DNA of 64,000 nt from Hymenopus coronatus (GCA_030762935.1 CM060895.1:77332001-77396000), one strand, 5' to 3'. Counted from the stretch's first letter, positions 11,246-23,889 are shown. Notes: generated by a model from the letters alone, not told the origin. Numbers and translations: made by a program.

Positions 11246-13782
11246 AGTAATATACCATTTTCTTTTCTTGTCTTTGAAAGCCATTATAGCATTTTTAAAA
11301 CCTTTTGGTGAATAATTCCATCGTGTGGAACATTGAGTACAGAAAAGTGTTCCAAAAAAGTTTTAGAGAAAATAAGGTTTAAAGTAGGGAGTGCCTTTTA
11401 GCCCTTTCCAGCCAATATGGATGGATTCATTATCTGCATTTGTTGTTCAAAATGAATAAATGTTAGTGTTCAGTAATTCTTAACCTTAACTCTTTATATT
11501 TCAGTATTTTCTTTCAATTTATTGATATTAACACGGCTTAGAACAAGCAAAACCCATAAAACAAAATCCCTTCATGGATACATTATTCTAACAAATACAG
11601 TACTTTCTTTCGCCTTAATGTCATCGTGGTCGAGACAGCAGACATGTCAATCAGCGTTTATTTTTCTAGGATCCATCCCTTTCTTTATTACAGTAGCACT
11701 GTAGCGAGAGTTTCAACCTAGATTAACCTTTGAGATTGAAATCTTGATCAACGATGTTCAGTGCTTTAAAAATTTAGACAACTGAGCTACCAATAAGAGG
11801 TCAGATAAGACCAATTTTAGGGCAAATATGCATCTTATGGCGCTATTTTTTAAAAAGCAATTTCAATCTAAAATAAATCGGGCTAGAAAGGATTAATAAG
11901 CGTGTGCCTAACCATTTATAGGTTCAGTTAATTTGATGTTTGCCGATTGGGGAAAAACTGTATATTTTCTAGAATACATATTATCAAACAAAATAACCAT
12001 TTTCACAATTTTTGTCCAAATTCCATATATGCATAACCCTAAGGTAGACAAAGAAATTGAAATACGAAACATTACAATGCGAGACACTACATATCTTGTC
12101 ACGGGACTAACGGTTATTCAGAAGGGAAAGATAAATCATAGTTAATAATATAGATTATACCAAGAAGGGAAATATAAGTGTATGGGAAAGGAAGAAAGAT
12201 TTTATACACGTCTAAGTAGCCGAGTTGTCACGAGCTGGAAGGACAGTACCGTTAAGAGCGTAGGGCATTGAACAGAAGGTGGTGAGAGGGAGCATAACGG
12301 GAAAAGAGAAAACAATGCTACCACTGGTCACTTTTTGAGGCAGAACATCGGCAGATGTGATATGTGGGCGCGTGGTATAGCCGAAAATAGTTAATTTTAA
12401 TATAGAGTAGAATACGGACGAAATCGCTGCATAAAAAGTAATAAGTAACAAAAGTAGCGGTCGCGTAAAGCATAGTTTCACAGTAGAAAATTTAGGAGGA
12501 GTGCGCGTGTGTTCGACGGCGAAAAAAGGCCAAAATAATTGAATAAAGCATTTGTGTCGTACCATACTCTGTAAAGAGTTTCCATGCAAGTAAAAATCCT
12601 AAAAAAGCCACCCATAAATCCACACATTCCGAATAGCCAAAACCTGCACCCCGTTACCAAATGGCAAACCAAATTGTGCCAATTTAAATATATTTACTCG
12701 CTACAATGCTTGATTAGCGTGTGGAAGGGTGACAAGTCCACTATTTACTCCAAGCATGGTACTGAGAAGCATGAAGTTTGGAGAATAGGAACCGCTGTGT
12801 TTGTAGTTTTGAGTGGAATGGCTGAAAGCGCGTGCAGGTGGCTCAACATGTAAACGTTTATTTTATCCCCTACTGGAACTGGATGTTTACATGTTCTAGT
12901 ACACAAACTAATTGTCCAACATAGCGGTTTTGCATGATGTACGTGTTTTAGCATTCTGAAATAGTCAATTTTCCATCTCTGAGAAAAGCCTGCAACCAAT
13001 CTACATAGCACCAAATAGGTTTTATTTTACAAATTATTGCACCATATACGTAAACATTTAGATCAATAAATATATAAATAAATTACACACCCAAATACTT
13101 TAAATGAACACAATACACGTTTTGCACGTCACTGTACCGAATTACAAGGTGCATTCGCAATGCATCATATGAAAAACCTCTACTTTTACTTAAAATAAAT
13201 TTATATATAGAGAAACTTCCGACATTGCATAATGGAAAACGGAAGAGGATTTCAGAAGAATCAACTTTCGTTGATTTATATGTATTGTTTGAATTGAAAA
13301 ATACATCCTTTGACACATACATATCTGGAAGGGTTTTTCTCTAGTTGATTTTTTAGTTTACGGTTCACCCCTGATTTTATTCATTTAGTTTATATCGCAG
13401 TTCATTTACGAACTGAAGAGACCTAGGCCAACTCTGGGGAACTCCTAAACGGAGTCATACTGTTTTTGGCATATAAAGTACAGCAGATGCGGAGCTAGCA
13501 AATTTTAAAGGCGAGTGTCCGATTAGCAAAATATGTCTTGCCGTCTGTTTTCCTCAAAGGAGGCTTTAACAATATAGTTTTTCGGCGCATAGTAGAACAC
13601 TGACAACCTTTCTCGACACACATTTATGAATGTCAAGCTTAATGGTAGACACAGAGAGAAGTAATATTGATAGAATATTTTTATTTTAACCGAAGCATTA
13701 TCACTCATAATGTAGTTGTATTTTTTTTTATAATCATACCTGAACAGAATTAGAAATTCGTCGGATTTTATAATTTTTCAGG
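11246..13782. other. 2.5 kb without recognised genes or repeats
   Basis: The longest repeat-poor stretch of the window. It contains a minus-strand 125-codon open frame (12212-12589) with no known motif and no codon bias that I can judge. It could be unique intronic or intergenic DNA. Confidence 0.5.
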
Positions 13783-14158
13783 TAGCACAACTGTTTATAA
13801 CACAACAAACGTTGCCTTTGTATCATTCGGAATGCAAAATAATAAATTTCCCATTCTACGCAAAATTTATATTCAGTATTCTCGTGTGCCATGTGAAAGG
13901 AACATCCGGTGAATGTTGTTATTCGTCATGTACACAGCTAAATAGACACAGTAAGGAAGAGGTAGCAATACTCGAGCAAAAATGTGAGCAGGCTCCCCAG
14001 GCTTTCCCTAGGCATTTCTATTCCGACACCTGTACCAAGAAGAAGCATGGCAACAGTGACCTTTGCTGCGGAACAATCTGTAGGTTAGAAATACTCAACC
14101 CTATGCGTCTCCAATTTCAAACTACTGTTTCCGTGACCCAAAATCAAAGCCTGGGCTA
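13783..14158 (+). CDS. Candidate exon, Cys-rich secreted-type peptide
   Basis: Acceptor-like 'ttttcag' at 13776-13782 opens a frame that stays open for about 125 codons to a stop at 14157. A second possible acceptor is 'tatattcag' ending near 13877. The frame has no ATG, so a start would lie in an upstream exon. A hydrophobic run (FYAKFIFSILVC) precedes a Cys-rich part with CCYSSC, then single Cys residues at QKC and DTC, and ending CCGTIC. This is a symmetric CCxxxC...CCxxxC layout. The region is less AT-rich than its flanks and not repeated in the window. I recognise no family. The 3' side abuts an element A copy. It could be a chance open frame. Confidence 0.3.
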
Positions 14159-14165
14159 ATTTTGT

Positions 14166-14958
14166 ATTACTTTCTCTGCACGTACTTATGTACAATCTAT
14201 AGAGAAAGCATTATATTGCACTAAAAATTCAATAACGAAATTTCACCGGAAATACATGTTTTGGGACCCCCGAATCTAAAATAGGCGCTTTTAGTGTGTC
14301 TGTGCGTGTGTGGGCAGCATAGCTCAAAAACTAAAAGTCCGTTACATATTAAACTTTGTATTTGAGTTTATGTCTTCCAAGGATGCGATACAAAGATTTT
14401 AAGGAAATTCCTCCCAACCTGAACTACGCTTTTGTCATGGAAAACATTTTCAAAATTTTTGATATCTTAAAAATGGTTCTAACGTATCGAATATTTAAGA
14501 TATTTATGTGACAAATAAGTTTATATCCACAATTCTTTGGAATAACTCCCGAAAACGTCTTTATTCTTGATGAATTTTCTTAATTTTGTATAACTGGTAA
14601 ACCAATCTCCTTAAAACACACAAATTATATTACATACATTTTTTCGTGTTGTTGACCGTTTTCGAGATATTCCTTGTTATTGGTTTCAGTTTTTAAAAAA
14701 CTTATACTTTTCTCATACGAAAATGTGTCAGCTTCTGGCCAGGAAAAGAAATGTATTTCCATTCCATAGCAACCACATTTTTGAAAATTTTACTGCCGGT
14801 TTAGTCTAGTGCACTCCGTTATTCCCCTTCTATTTATGAGGAACTAAGTAATAACTAATGCTTACCTCAATTAGCATACATTAGTTACAAGAATAAGCTT
14901 ATTAACAATAATTGGTTTCACAGATGTGAGTGGAATACATCAGATTCTTTTATGTACA
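14166..14958 (+). mobile_element. Element A, full-length copy
   Basis: Starts 'attactttctctgcacgtac' (14166), with the palindrome partly broken. All internal blocks are present. At the 3' end the GTAGAGAAAGT motif is lost by a small deletion: 'cacagatgtgagtggaatac' runs straight into 'atcagattctttt'. Confidence 0.85.
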
Positions 14959-15304
14959 GGTATACAAAAATAGGTTTAAGTAGCGAAATACTGTCGGCTG
15001 TAGCCTTTTAATGTCATCCATACGGAAAATTCCATGCAAGCGATCAGGTTTTATAACGAAGACCACTAAAGATCTATGCTGGGAAAGTCTTTATTCGTAG
15101 CATAATGAGATTTGGTCAACGTCAGCTAAACTATTTTCCTCTACAATGAGACTGTCGAAAACTCCAAATCAAGTATGTCCCTCATAGCACCAGTTTCTGT
15201 ATTTTTAACGAATGTTAACGTTACTTCTTATGATAGGCCGAATTAGAGTAATGTATTCTATCCATAGTTTTATGTTTAGGATCTTCATGAGGTCTCTTAA
15301 AGTT
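14959..15304. other. Short unique spacer
   Basis: AT-rich spacer between two element A copies in opposite orientation. Nothing else seen. Confidence 0.5.
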
Positions 15305-15975
15305 TAAAAATATTATGACTTTCTCTACATCTCAGGAACAAATTATTGTTAAAAAGTTTATGCTTCTAAAAGTATAAGTTTTTCAAAGCTGAAAAAAAAA
15401 ACCAAGGAATACCTAAAAAATTGACAACTCCACGAAAAAAATGTATTACATAAATTTGTGTTTTAAGGTGCTCTACTTTTTTGTGTGGTAAGGTTTAAGG
15501 TTTTGTCCATCTTTTACGGTTTAACAGTTACGCAAAATTTCGTAAAATTCATCTAGAATAAAGTAAGTAGTCTTCAGAGGCTATTCCCAGAAAATTCAAC
15601 ATATACATTTTATTTTCAGGTAAATATCCTAAATATACAATATTTTAATAAAAATCGTAAGAGCCATTTTTGAGAAAATAAAATTTTCGAAAACAGTTGC
15701 ATGTAAACGGTAGCTGGGGGTAGGAGGATTTCTCTCTCTCACTCTCTCACACACACACACTCTATCTCACACACACACACTCTCCCTCTCCCTCCCTCTC
15801 CCTCTCCCTCCCTCTCCCTCCCTCTCCCTCCCTCTCCCTCCCTCTCCCTCCCACACACACACACACACACTCTTTTTCTTTTTTTTGGATAAAGGGGACC
15901 CTAAAGCAAATATTTCCGGTGAAATCTCGGTATCGAATTTTTGGGTACATAGTACGGGTAGAGAAAGTAAAAATT
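15305..15975 (-). mobile_element. Element A with expanded simple repeat
   Basis: Begins 'atgactttctctacatctc' (ACTTTCTCTAC at 15318) and ends 'gggtagagaaagtaaaa' (15968). It lacks about 180 bp of the region next to the 15318 end. The GT/CA tract present in other copies has here grown into a long CT/CA/CTCCC array. Confidence 0.85.
15730..15870. repeat. CT, CA and CTCCC simple-repeat array
   Basis: Runs of CT, CA and CTCCCTCC units, about 140 bp, located exactly where the A consensus has a short CA tract. Confidence 0.95.
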
Positions 15976-17339
15976 ATAATAACATATGTACTCAAGTAGC
16001 TACACGCACACGTGTACATGTGTTTGTACAAATGATCTCAAACCTGAAAATACAGGTATAAATACTTCCTAATTCTAGCATCATACTACAAAATACCAGG
16101 TTAATATGGAAATATTACCCTGTGCATACAAAATTCTTTAAATATAAAAGTTCATGTTTTGTTTCCCCAAAGATTTTAGTGTGATTTTTATCAGATCAAT
16201 ATTTTTAAAGCATAGCATAAAAGTAAAAGTTGTGTTTTTAATTTTCAATTAATATTATTATTCTGAAAATCAGAGATAGAAGCGACGAGGAAAGACAAAA
16301 CAAGTCCGTTAATTTACTGTGGACAAAATTATATCATTAAAATGTTTAATTGATGCAAAGTAGCCATTTCTGTAGCATCAGCAATTAAGATGTGCTTCTT
16401 GTTGTGGTTTCAATTCTTGAATATTTTAACTTTATATAACTTGATAAGATGGTTTGTGTTATTTTGTTTATAGTCTCATTAAGATAACTGCAATTTAAAG
16501 CCTTTTTTAACAGTTGACTGAGGCTGCAGCTTCCACTATGCACTTGAAAGCTATAAAAATATATTAAAGCTATTCCCCCATAATATCTCTCATGTTTTGA
16601 GCAAAATAGATAAATGTTTTAAATGTCTAACATCGTGTTTTACAGCTTAAATATACATAGATGTTGGGTGGAATGTTGTTTAAATGAACGCGGAGCATAA
16701 TCATGTAATAACAGTAAGGGAACCCCGGAAAAAGCCTACTTAGATCCAAATTTGTTCTTAAGGTTGGAGAATAGAAGCACTAATTCCATTCCACTTAAAT
16801 GGGATGGCGGAAATGTAAGTAGGTAAATACTCAGTTAAGGTAGTTTCGAAATACGAGACATATATTTAAAACCACACATTTTCCCCATAATCTATTAAAG
16901 CCTGTTTTAAAATAATATTGAATGCTATGTTAGGGCTACAAGGCATCAATTTTTGGTTGCAATTGTAAGAATCCTACAATTTAAAGCTGCTCTAAAGTTT
17001 CTCAAATCTTTTGTAAATAATAGTAATTTTTTTAAATATTTGTTTTTATTAGAAAATGCATTCCTACATACGAGTAGCACATATCTAACATTAATACAGG
17101 TTAAATAAATTATCAAGTGTACAAATAATATATCCACAATACCACGTACTAATTTACATGTTCAAACAAACACAAAATTGAGATCACAGATCTATTTTGA
17201 AGGGAATCTAGTTGCTGTCAGAAAATTACTTGGCTAAAATAAGGAAAAATTGAAATTTTATGCTAGATTACAAAGTGATGAAATACTAGAAAAGTCCAAA
17301 TTATGCAAATAAGTCGAGCAAGAGTTGCCCAATATGGCG
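15976..17339. other. No gene seen
   Basis: AT-rich unique sequence. No repeats shared with the rest of the window were recognised. Confidence 0.5.
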
Positions 17340-17830
17340 AATCACCTTACTCCGTAATTCCGATGACGGACACTGAAATACGAACCACTAGATAATGTAT
17401 AATATGCCCTAGGAAGGTTGAAAATCCTAAGGATGTCATCCTACGCAGGGGCCCAAGGAGCAGAGGACGGGCAGGCTTCGGAGCGATGCAGCAGGGTAAC
17501 TGGTCGCCCACAGAGATCACTGTCCGGCGTAGACTACGTACCAATATGGTACAGCCGTTCATTGGTGAGGATGGTGTTGGTCACTACTTGATACCATTTA
17601 CTGCCTTGTAGAGTGGTGAGAACTGGATGGCGCCAATTATAGAGCGGGGCTTGTAGCACCGTCCTTGGAGTCGGAAACTGGTCCAAAAAGTGCTGGTCGG
17701 CAGCAATCATGCGCCTGCAAGCTACGGCAACTTCTCCGGCTATTATGTATGACGGGAACATCGCAACTAGTAGGGGAATGGCAAAGATAATATCGGGTAT
17801 CTCAAAGGAGTCCAGCAATGAACACTGGAC
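17340..17830 (-). pseudogene. LINE ORF2 C-terminal relic with CCHC-type motif
   Basis: The minus frame from 17818 contains KWYQVVTNTILTNERLYHIG, a stop, then in the same frame SDLCGRPVTLLHRSEACPSS, a stop, and ILRIFNLPRAYYTLSSG and SVRHRNYGVR. This matches the region after the RT domain of some insect LINEs: W..+..T-L-T-ERL..IG, then C-GxxxTLLHRF-ECP, then a conserved tail. At least two in-frame stops kill it. It is GC-richer than its surroundings, consistent with coding ancestry and fairly recent arrival. The RT core is missing. Confidence 0.6.
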
Positions 17831-19369
17831 GGCTGTAACTCCGTCTACGTTGGAATGGAACTGCGGAGGGGGAGCTTATCTTTTATCCTACTTGAATAGT
17901 ACTTTGAGAAACTGTGTGCTTGAAGTCAATACTGTGTGGTTCTGCTTGTGAAACGACAGTTCAAGTTTAAAACATTTAAGAGAAAACGTTCTCAGTTAAT
18001 ATATTCTGATGGTTTCAGAAAATGTAAAACGTACATTTCTTTAACGTTTGCACATTCGGAGTGCCCTTAACGCGATACCCGACAGATTTAAATCCTGAAT
18101 TCCTGAAATCGGGGATTATGCTCCGAAAAACGGTAAGCCTAAACTTTTAAAATAGACTAAACTTCAGATGTAGTATTAGGAAGAGGAATACGGAAATCGG
18201 CACAGGAAACAATGTCGCTTTGTAGAAAGCAAATAGGGCTGTTAGTAAGAACATAAAAATATCGTTCCTATAAATGTAAAGTGTCCCGAAAACAAAATGA
18301 ACTTAAGGAAGAAACCACAAATTATGTATACACGATTACACGAAAACCCTATGTTATAGAAAATAAAGGTTAGTTATTATTACAATTATTAATTATTTAA
18401 AAATATTATGAACACTTAAAAATTAATTTAAAGTAGTTTATAAAAATATACTCAATAGTATATGTAGTTACACTTTCTAAGCACCGATATCATCATACAT
18501 CACATTTCAGATATGAAACAGCGAAATTATTTGTTTCATATTTTTACTAAGGAATTATTCTGTCATAATACAGCAAACCCCACAAAAAAACTAATCAGAT
18601 ACTTTAATACATTTTGATAATTTTAGATGCTCCTCTTATGAGGCAACTCCGAGAATGACCATAGTCAAATTTGCATTTTAGTCTAAATTAATTTTAATAG
18701 AAAAACGCATATCTTTCTCTTCAATTCGTTGCATTATAATTCACGTATTACACAATTAAGGCAAGCCTTATCTATGCAAGTTTAGTATAGAGTTTTTAGG
18801 ATTTGCTTTTTATAAAACCTAATTTGTCTGAAGTTACAATATCGCAGAGAGAGAGAGATAGAGGGGAAAATAATGTCCATACTTTACATAATAACGTGGG
18901 CTGGACAACACATACTGACTGCTAGTACGACATATTATAGTCGCGCTGTTTGGGTTAACAGACCGGATTTCTTTTGTTTAGGGAAAGCGTTTCGAGCTCG
19001 TGTTGTTAAACATAGCCTTCCTCCAATGAAATTATTACCTTGGCCAATAGCTGTCTATGCACAGTTATAGTTGACAGTTGCTCATCAGCTGAAGTCTGAA
19101 AACACCACTATTTATTTTTATTTTTCCAAACTTTCCCAATTAAGAGAGGAACTAACGTATTTAATCCAGTTACTATTTAATTTCCTCAAAGGGACATTTG
19201 TCAGGGCAACACATAATTTCTAAAGTCTGTTTCTATATCTAAAAGTAAAATAACTACTCCACTATTCATGTACATCATTTATATGAACCATAGAAACGTA
19301 GTTTACTATACTCTCTGCCGAAAAAAGCAATTTTTTTAGGAAACTTTTTTAGGAAAATTGCTTGTGCCG
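17831..19369. other. No gene seen
   Basis: AT-rich sequence with a small GA run at 18845-18865. Nothing recognised. Confidence 0.5.
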
Positions 19370-19690
19370 GTGAAAAATGAAACTCTAAATCGAGAACTCA
19401 ATTAAACACCCTTCTTGGTATTTAAACTCGGCATCTTCCAATAATGATTATAAAAACATCCTCCCCCAAACTATCTCTTATATGGAAAAACGTTGATTGT
19501 TTTCCTATTTGCTCAAATGGCTTTTTTTATTAAAATACAACACTTTTGAGATATTTGCAAGAAAAATAAGTTGTGTATTGTTAATTTCATATTTATAACG
19601 AATAAAAAATAAATACAACTTATATAGAGTTAAAAATAACTTACAAAAATTTTTCATCTTAAACAAGATTTAGGCCAAGGAAAGTTTTTA
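19370..19690 (+). mobile_element. Element A, strongly decayed fragment
   Basis: Keeps 'ggtatttaaactcggcatct', 'atcctcccccaaactat', 'tatggaaaaacgttga', 'gctcaaatggct' and 'gagatatttgcaag' in A order. Other blocks are unrecognisable. Confidence 0.45.
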
Positions 19691-20141
19691 TTCATTGATG
19701 TGAATTATAATTTTTATAAACAATTTTTTTGGGTTGGTAGTTTCAGGTAATCCTTTCGAGGGTAATCATTGGTCACTCCATCTTTTCCGAGGTCTTCCTA
19801 GACCTCATGTTCTGTCCGGTCTATATCACAAAGCTTGCTTAGGGAATCTGCAAGGTGGCATTCTTTAACACGTTATTTCCATTTATTTTTGTAAATAAAT
19901 ATGCACCTACTATATTCATTTCCTCAAATTGTGAAAGAGCATCTTCATTTCCCATTCTATTCCCACTTGATTTTCCAATCAATGATCTCATAAAACATTT
20001 GCGATGTCTCTAAATAATGCCGATCTTGCTTGAAAACCCATGTTTCACTAACATGCTTTAGGGTTGATTTGGAGGGTATATTATATAACTTTTGTTTGAT
20101 TTTCACTTTAATATTCATTTATATTTGCAACACTGCATTAA
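19691..20141. other. No gene seen
   Basis: Unique-looking sequence. The block near 19740-19830 is less AT-rich than its flanks but has no recognised frame. Confidence 0.4.
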
Positions 20142-20404
20142 TTGGATAGGTAGAGTAAGACTGAAAAATTAAATGCTATAGCCAAGATTTGAACTCCCGA
20201 TCTATAGCCGATTGCTCTACCACTGAGCTAACATGGCAACATGCCGGCACAGCATTGAATTTCTCAACTAACTCGCATGTTTCCCGGTAAAACACAAGGT
20301 GTTCTCAAATTATGTTGAGATGAAAATCCCAATGGCGACTTGCAATGTTGCAAGTACTTAAGTCCCCAGGATTCATGGTATAGCCAACTATTATGGTCAA
20401 TTTG
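20142..20404 (-). mobile_element. Element E (tRNA-containing), copy 1
   Basis: On the minus strand: a 5' flank segment with 'acttgcaacattgcaagtcg' and 'ccggcatgttgcc', then a tRNA-like module with A box (tagctcagtgg), a Phe/Trp-like arm region, and B box (gagttcaaatctt), then a tail 'attgaatttttcagtct'-type and 'tacctatcc'. Forms an inverted pair with the next entry. Confidence 0.7.
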
Positions 20405-20540
20405 ATATGGTAGCTCAGTCGCAGAGCAAGCGGCTAGAGATTGGGAGATCCGTGGTTCAAATCCCGGCTATGGGATTGAATTTTTCAGTCTGACTCTACC
20501 TATCCAACTCCTGTTCTACATACAGCGTGTGTGAAAAAAA
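20405..20540 (+). mobile_element. Element E, copy 2, starts at the tRNA-like module
   Basis: Starts right at 'atatggtagctcag' and continues to 'ggttcaaatcccggctatgg', 'attgaatttttcagtctgac', 'tacctatccaactcctg', then an A-rich tail. Head-to-head with copy 1, with no spacer. Lacks the segment upstream of the tRNA-like part. Confidence 0.75.
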
Positions 20541-20990
20541 AAACCAATTGCATTAGTTATTTCTAGTATTTTTGATTGTATGAAATCTTTCATTGTATAA
20601 AAGGTGTGATTAATGAGATATCTTTTAAATTCTGACCTAAGCTTGTTTTTGGTCTTATGTAGTTCCTTTATAGGAGATGGAATTGAACTAAATAAAGCTA
20701 TGCCATTGTAATAAACCTCTTTTTGGATTGTCTGCAAATTATTTGTTGGTCTATGTAAGTCTTGTTTGTGCGTATGTTATGTGTAACTTCATTTTTGGAC
20801 TAATACTATAAATAATAGTACGGCTAGAATATATTCGTAACTTCCAAGAATTTTGAATACTGGTTTGCAGCGAGTTAGCAGTCTTCCCCTATGATTCTTA
20901 TTACCCTTTTTCATGACAACCCTTTTTTGGCATCTGCCGAATGTTCTCAATATAGTTCCATAGGTCATCAGTGAATGACAATTGTTGGTC
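20520..20990 (-). pseudogene. LINE reverse-transcriptase C-terminal relic
   Basis: Minus-strand frames give LTRCKPVFKIL, then YILAVLLFIVLVQ, then KQDLHRPTNNLQTIQKEVYY, NGIALFSSIPSPIKEL and LRSEFKRYLINHTFYTMKDF. This is the typical end of a large arthropod non-LTR RT family: C..LFK.L.IL..P..YI, NTR...DLH.P..NL...QKGVYY.GI..+N.LP..IK, then FK..LK.+L...FY...E. The frame breaks once between IVLVQK and the H-KQDLH block. No RT catalytic core is present. Confidence 0.7.
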
Positions 20991-21439
20991 AACTTCTGAT
21001 TTTGTCAATAATATTTTTCCATTATTATATAAAATTATTAAATCACAGATTCAAAATCTTAACACCACTAAACAAGATAAGCCTGTAAAGTCATCTTAAT
21101 TCTGAATAAGACTTTTATAATAGTTCGTAAAATAGAAGATATGCTAAACCTTACTACATAGAAATTGCATATCATATTAAAACATACAATTTACGTCAAT
21201 GCATTTGTGGCATCAACAATTTCAAATACCAACTCGTTATTCATTTTCAAAGAACTTAAAAATCATACATATATATCAAACTGTATCTCCCTTGCATCTG
21301 CAACGTTTCTGTCATGAACCCATTTCTGCAAATAATTGTCTCGATTAACAAGAAAGTCCTTTTAAGAACAATTTGCAGAAGTGAGTAGATAAGATATTGT
21401 AAATGCAAAACGTCACGCATTTTTGTTAATTTGTTTTTA
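20991..21439. other. No gene seen
   Basis: AT-rich spacer. The open frames here have no recognisable motif. Confidence 0.45.
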
Positions 21440-21578
21440 ACACAAGCCATGTGTAGGACAGTAGTTGCATAGGTAGCGTCAGACTGAATATTTTAATGAA
21501 CAACCGGGGTTTTAACCACGAATCTTCTGATCTCTAGCCGATTGCTCTAACCCCTGAGCTACAATGGCAACAACTTCT
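21440..21578 (-). mobile_element. Element E, copy 3 (tail plus tRNA-like module)
   Basis: Contains on the minus strand 'ccattgtagctcaggggtta', 'gagcaatcggctagagatca', a B-box relic 'gtggttaaaaccc', and the tail ending 'ctatgcaactactgtcctac' and 'acatggcttgtg'. The 5' segment is missing. Confidence 0.65.
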
Positions 21579-21604
21579 ACACACGACTTGTGTAAAAAAA
21601 TCTG

Positions 21605-22440
21605 TTTTTCATTCAATTACTTTCTCTACATCTTTGTAACAAATTATTGTTAGTAAGATTATTCTTCTATTTACTTCACGCTAATCTAAATAAACATTAG
21701 CAGAAACAGTTGTATTGCTTAATTCCCTGTAAGTAGAAGGAAAATAAGGAAATACAGCACACTAGGCTAAACCGGCAGTCAGAAGTTTTAAACTGTGGTT
21801 GCTATGGAACTAAAATCCGTTTCTTTGCGTAGGCAGAAGTTGAGAAGGTCCCTCATAAGAAATGTACAAATATTTTAAAACTGAAACTAATAACATGGAA
21901 TATCTCGAAAACGGTATACTCCACGAAAAAAATGCATATTATATTATTTGTGTATTTTAACGAAATCTACATTTTTGTGTAGTAAATTTTTGTCAACCTC
22001 TTACGGTTTACTAGTTATGCAAAATTCAGCAAAATGTATCCAAAATAAACAGGTCTTCAGAAGATATTCCCAGAAAGTTTAAGATATACATTTTATTTCT
22101 GATGTAAATGCTTTTAATATCTGGTATTTTAATCAAAATATAGACTATTTGAGAAAAAGAAAATGTTCCATCTAAAGGGTAGTTTGGGTTGGGGCGCTTT
22201 TCTTTAAAACCTTCGTGTCGTATCCTTGGAGGATACAAAACATAAAATACCAAGTTTGGAATTTTGCGCTCTTTTCGTTTTTGAGCTATGCTGTCTACAC
22301 ACACACACAGAGGCAGACAGGTAGACAGACAAACATAGGGACCTTTTTCTGAAAACGCTTTTTGTGGATTCGGGGGATCCTAAAACGCATATTTCCGGTG
22401 AAATCTCTCATATCGATTTTTGAGTGGAATACAATACTTC
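21605..22440 (-). mobile_element. Element A, full-length copy
   Basis: Starts 'attactttctctacatcttt' (ACTTTCTCTAC at 21619) and contains every internal block. It ends at 'gagtggaatacaatacttc', where the 5' palindrome should begin. There it is joined to element E copy 4, so its 5' terminus was lost. A CA tract lies at 22295-22308. Confidence 0.9.
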
Positions 22441-22645
22441 CATAACAGTTGGCTAAACTATGAAGCACGAGACTTAGAGTACTTACGACATTGTAAGTCG
22501 CCATTGGAGTAGGTGTATCATCTAAAAAAAATATTAACAATAGTAATAATAATTTTGAGATCACCTTGTGATATACTGGGGATCTGTGGTTCAAATCCCG
22601 GCTATGGCATTGAATTTTTCAGTCTAACTACCCATCCAATCAGAT
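22441..22645 (+). mobile_element. Element E, copy 4, internal deletion
   Basis: Starts 'cataacagttggctaaacta' and has 'gcattgtaagtcgccattgg'-type sequence, 'gagatcaccttgtg', then jumps straight to 'gatctgtggttcaaatcccg' and 'gcattgaatttttcagtct'. The A-box half of the tRNA-like module is deleted. An ATAATA-rich tract lies inside. Confidence 0.7.
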
Positions 22646-23511
22646 ATTTTTCTAATATATCTTAATACCCCAGTCAATTTTATTCTTTCGAGGCCAGAAA
22701 ACAATTTGGGAGCAATCCAGGATCAGGTATGAAGAGGTATGTAGAGACTGAAATGATGTCGTTAACATAATGGGTATGGCGGTAACACAAATATTTACAG
22801 TTCTGTTATTAGAATACTTCTAAGAGAACTTTGGAGCTTTCGAATCAGAAAACAAATTCCATACTCTCGTACACGTCATACATTGTAGGTGAAGGACGGA
22901 GTTATTAAAAGAGTTGAAAACAATTCTGTATTCATAATCTGATGAATTAGCGACTGAAAAAATGTCCCCCTGAAGCTGGACAACGTTTACGATATGACAA
23001 TGATCGAGATTTCCCGTGTCATGTGCGAGTTTGTGTCATCTCACATAAATGAATAATGTAGGATACCATAACGGGAGTGAAAGCAGGTGAACTGGGGTTC
23101 GAAAAGGGGACTATTCGGGATTAACTGAAGCCACACTCCCCTGATGCCGTCACATGACAGGTGTGAGATACACATTTTCATTTGCCGAACCTGTCGATGT
23201 AGTTAGCGCATCACTGCCTAAAACCAACAGCCCTCTGTCGACAGTTGAAGCTCATCTGTAAATTTATTCGTGCGTTGAGTTTATCCAATTACTGTATAAT
23301 TATCACTGCTTATAATAAATTATATAAGAATACTAAGTATCTAATTGGATTTACTACGACAGTTTGCTCTTACCACGTCGCACTACTTTTGACCCATAAA
23401 ACGACATGGAACGAGGTGTTCCAACCAATCATAGTGACCTATACCAATATTTATTTGTATCGCCTTCCTAATATTTGTTAATTTGTTTTTTTTTATTACC
23501 TCATTACAACA
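22646..23511. other. No gene seen
   Basis: Unique sequence, somewhat less AT-rich at 23080-23240. No recognised motif. Confidence 0.45.
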
Positions 23512-23766
23512 TTTTTTTTTGCTTCATTTATATAGCCCCCTTTAACATCGTGGGGCTTTAAATTTGAAATAACTCGTTGTCTGTAGGATTTTATGTTGGG
23601 TTAAATCGTTTTATTTTCCTCAAACTCATACATTAACTCTCGCATACATACTTCCAGACTCTGTGGGGGATAGGGAATAATTTTGGTTAAAGAAAACTTC
23701 CCCGCCTCAGCCGAGAACTGAACCTGGGACCTCCGGGTGAGAAGTCAGCTCGCTGACTACAGAAGA
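23512..23766 (-). mobile_element. SINE-D, tRNA-derived
   Basis: On the minus strand the head reads 'gtagtcagcgagctgacttc' with a tRNA-like B box 'caggttcagttct', followed by a body ending 'taaagggggctata'. Part of this body recurs at 62634-62892. Confidence 0.55.
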
Positions 23767-23889
23767 AGTCTATTACATTATTTTTTTGTTTATTTTGATG
23801 GCTAAACAGCTAGTAAGAAGAGATAGAAATTATAAACTAATTCCAACCACAAGAATGACATTTTTATATTAAATTTCAAACAATTCAAT

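Noticed and set aside
12212..12589. 125-codon minus-strand open frame, the longest in the window
   Set aside because: Composition and residues look random, no motif, no promoter or splice context. Length is within chance for this much sequence.
15762..16031. Arg/Glu/Gly-rich minus-strand open frame
   Set aside because: Translation of the CTCCC/CA simple-repeat array.
20405..20475. Functional tRNA gene
   Set aside because: A and B boxes are good, but the anticodon and T stems do not pair, the module is repeated in several decayed copies and is embedded in element E.
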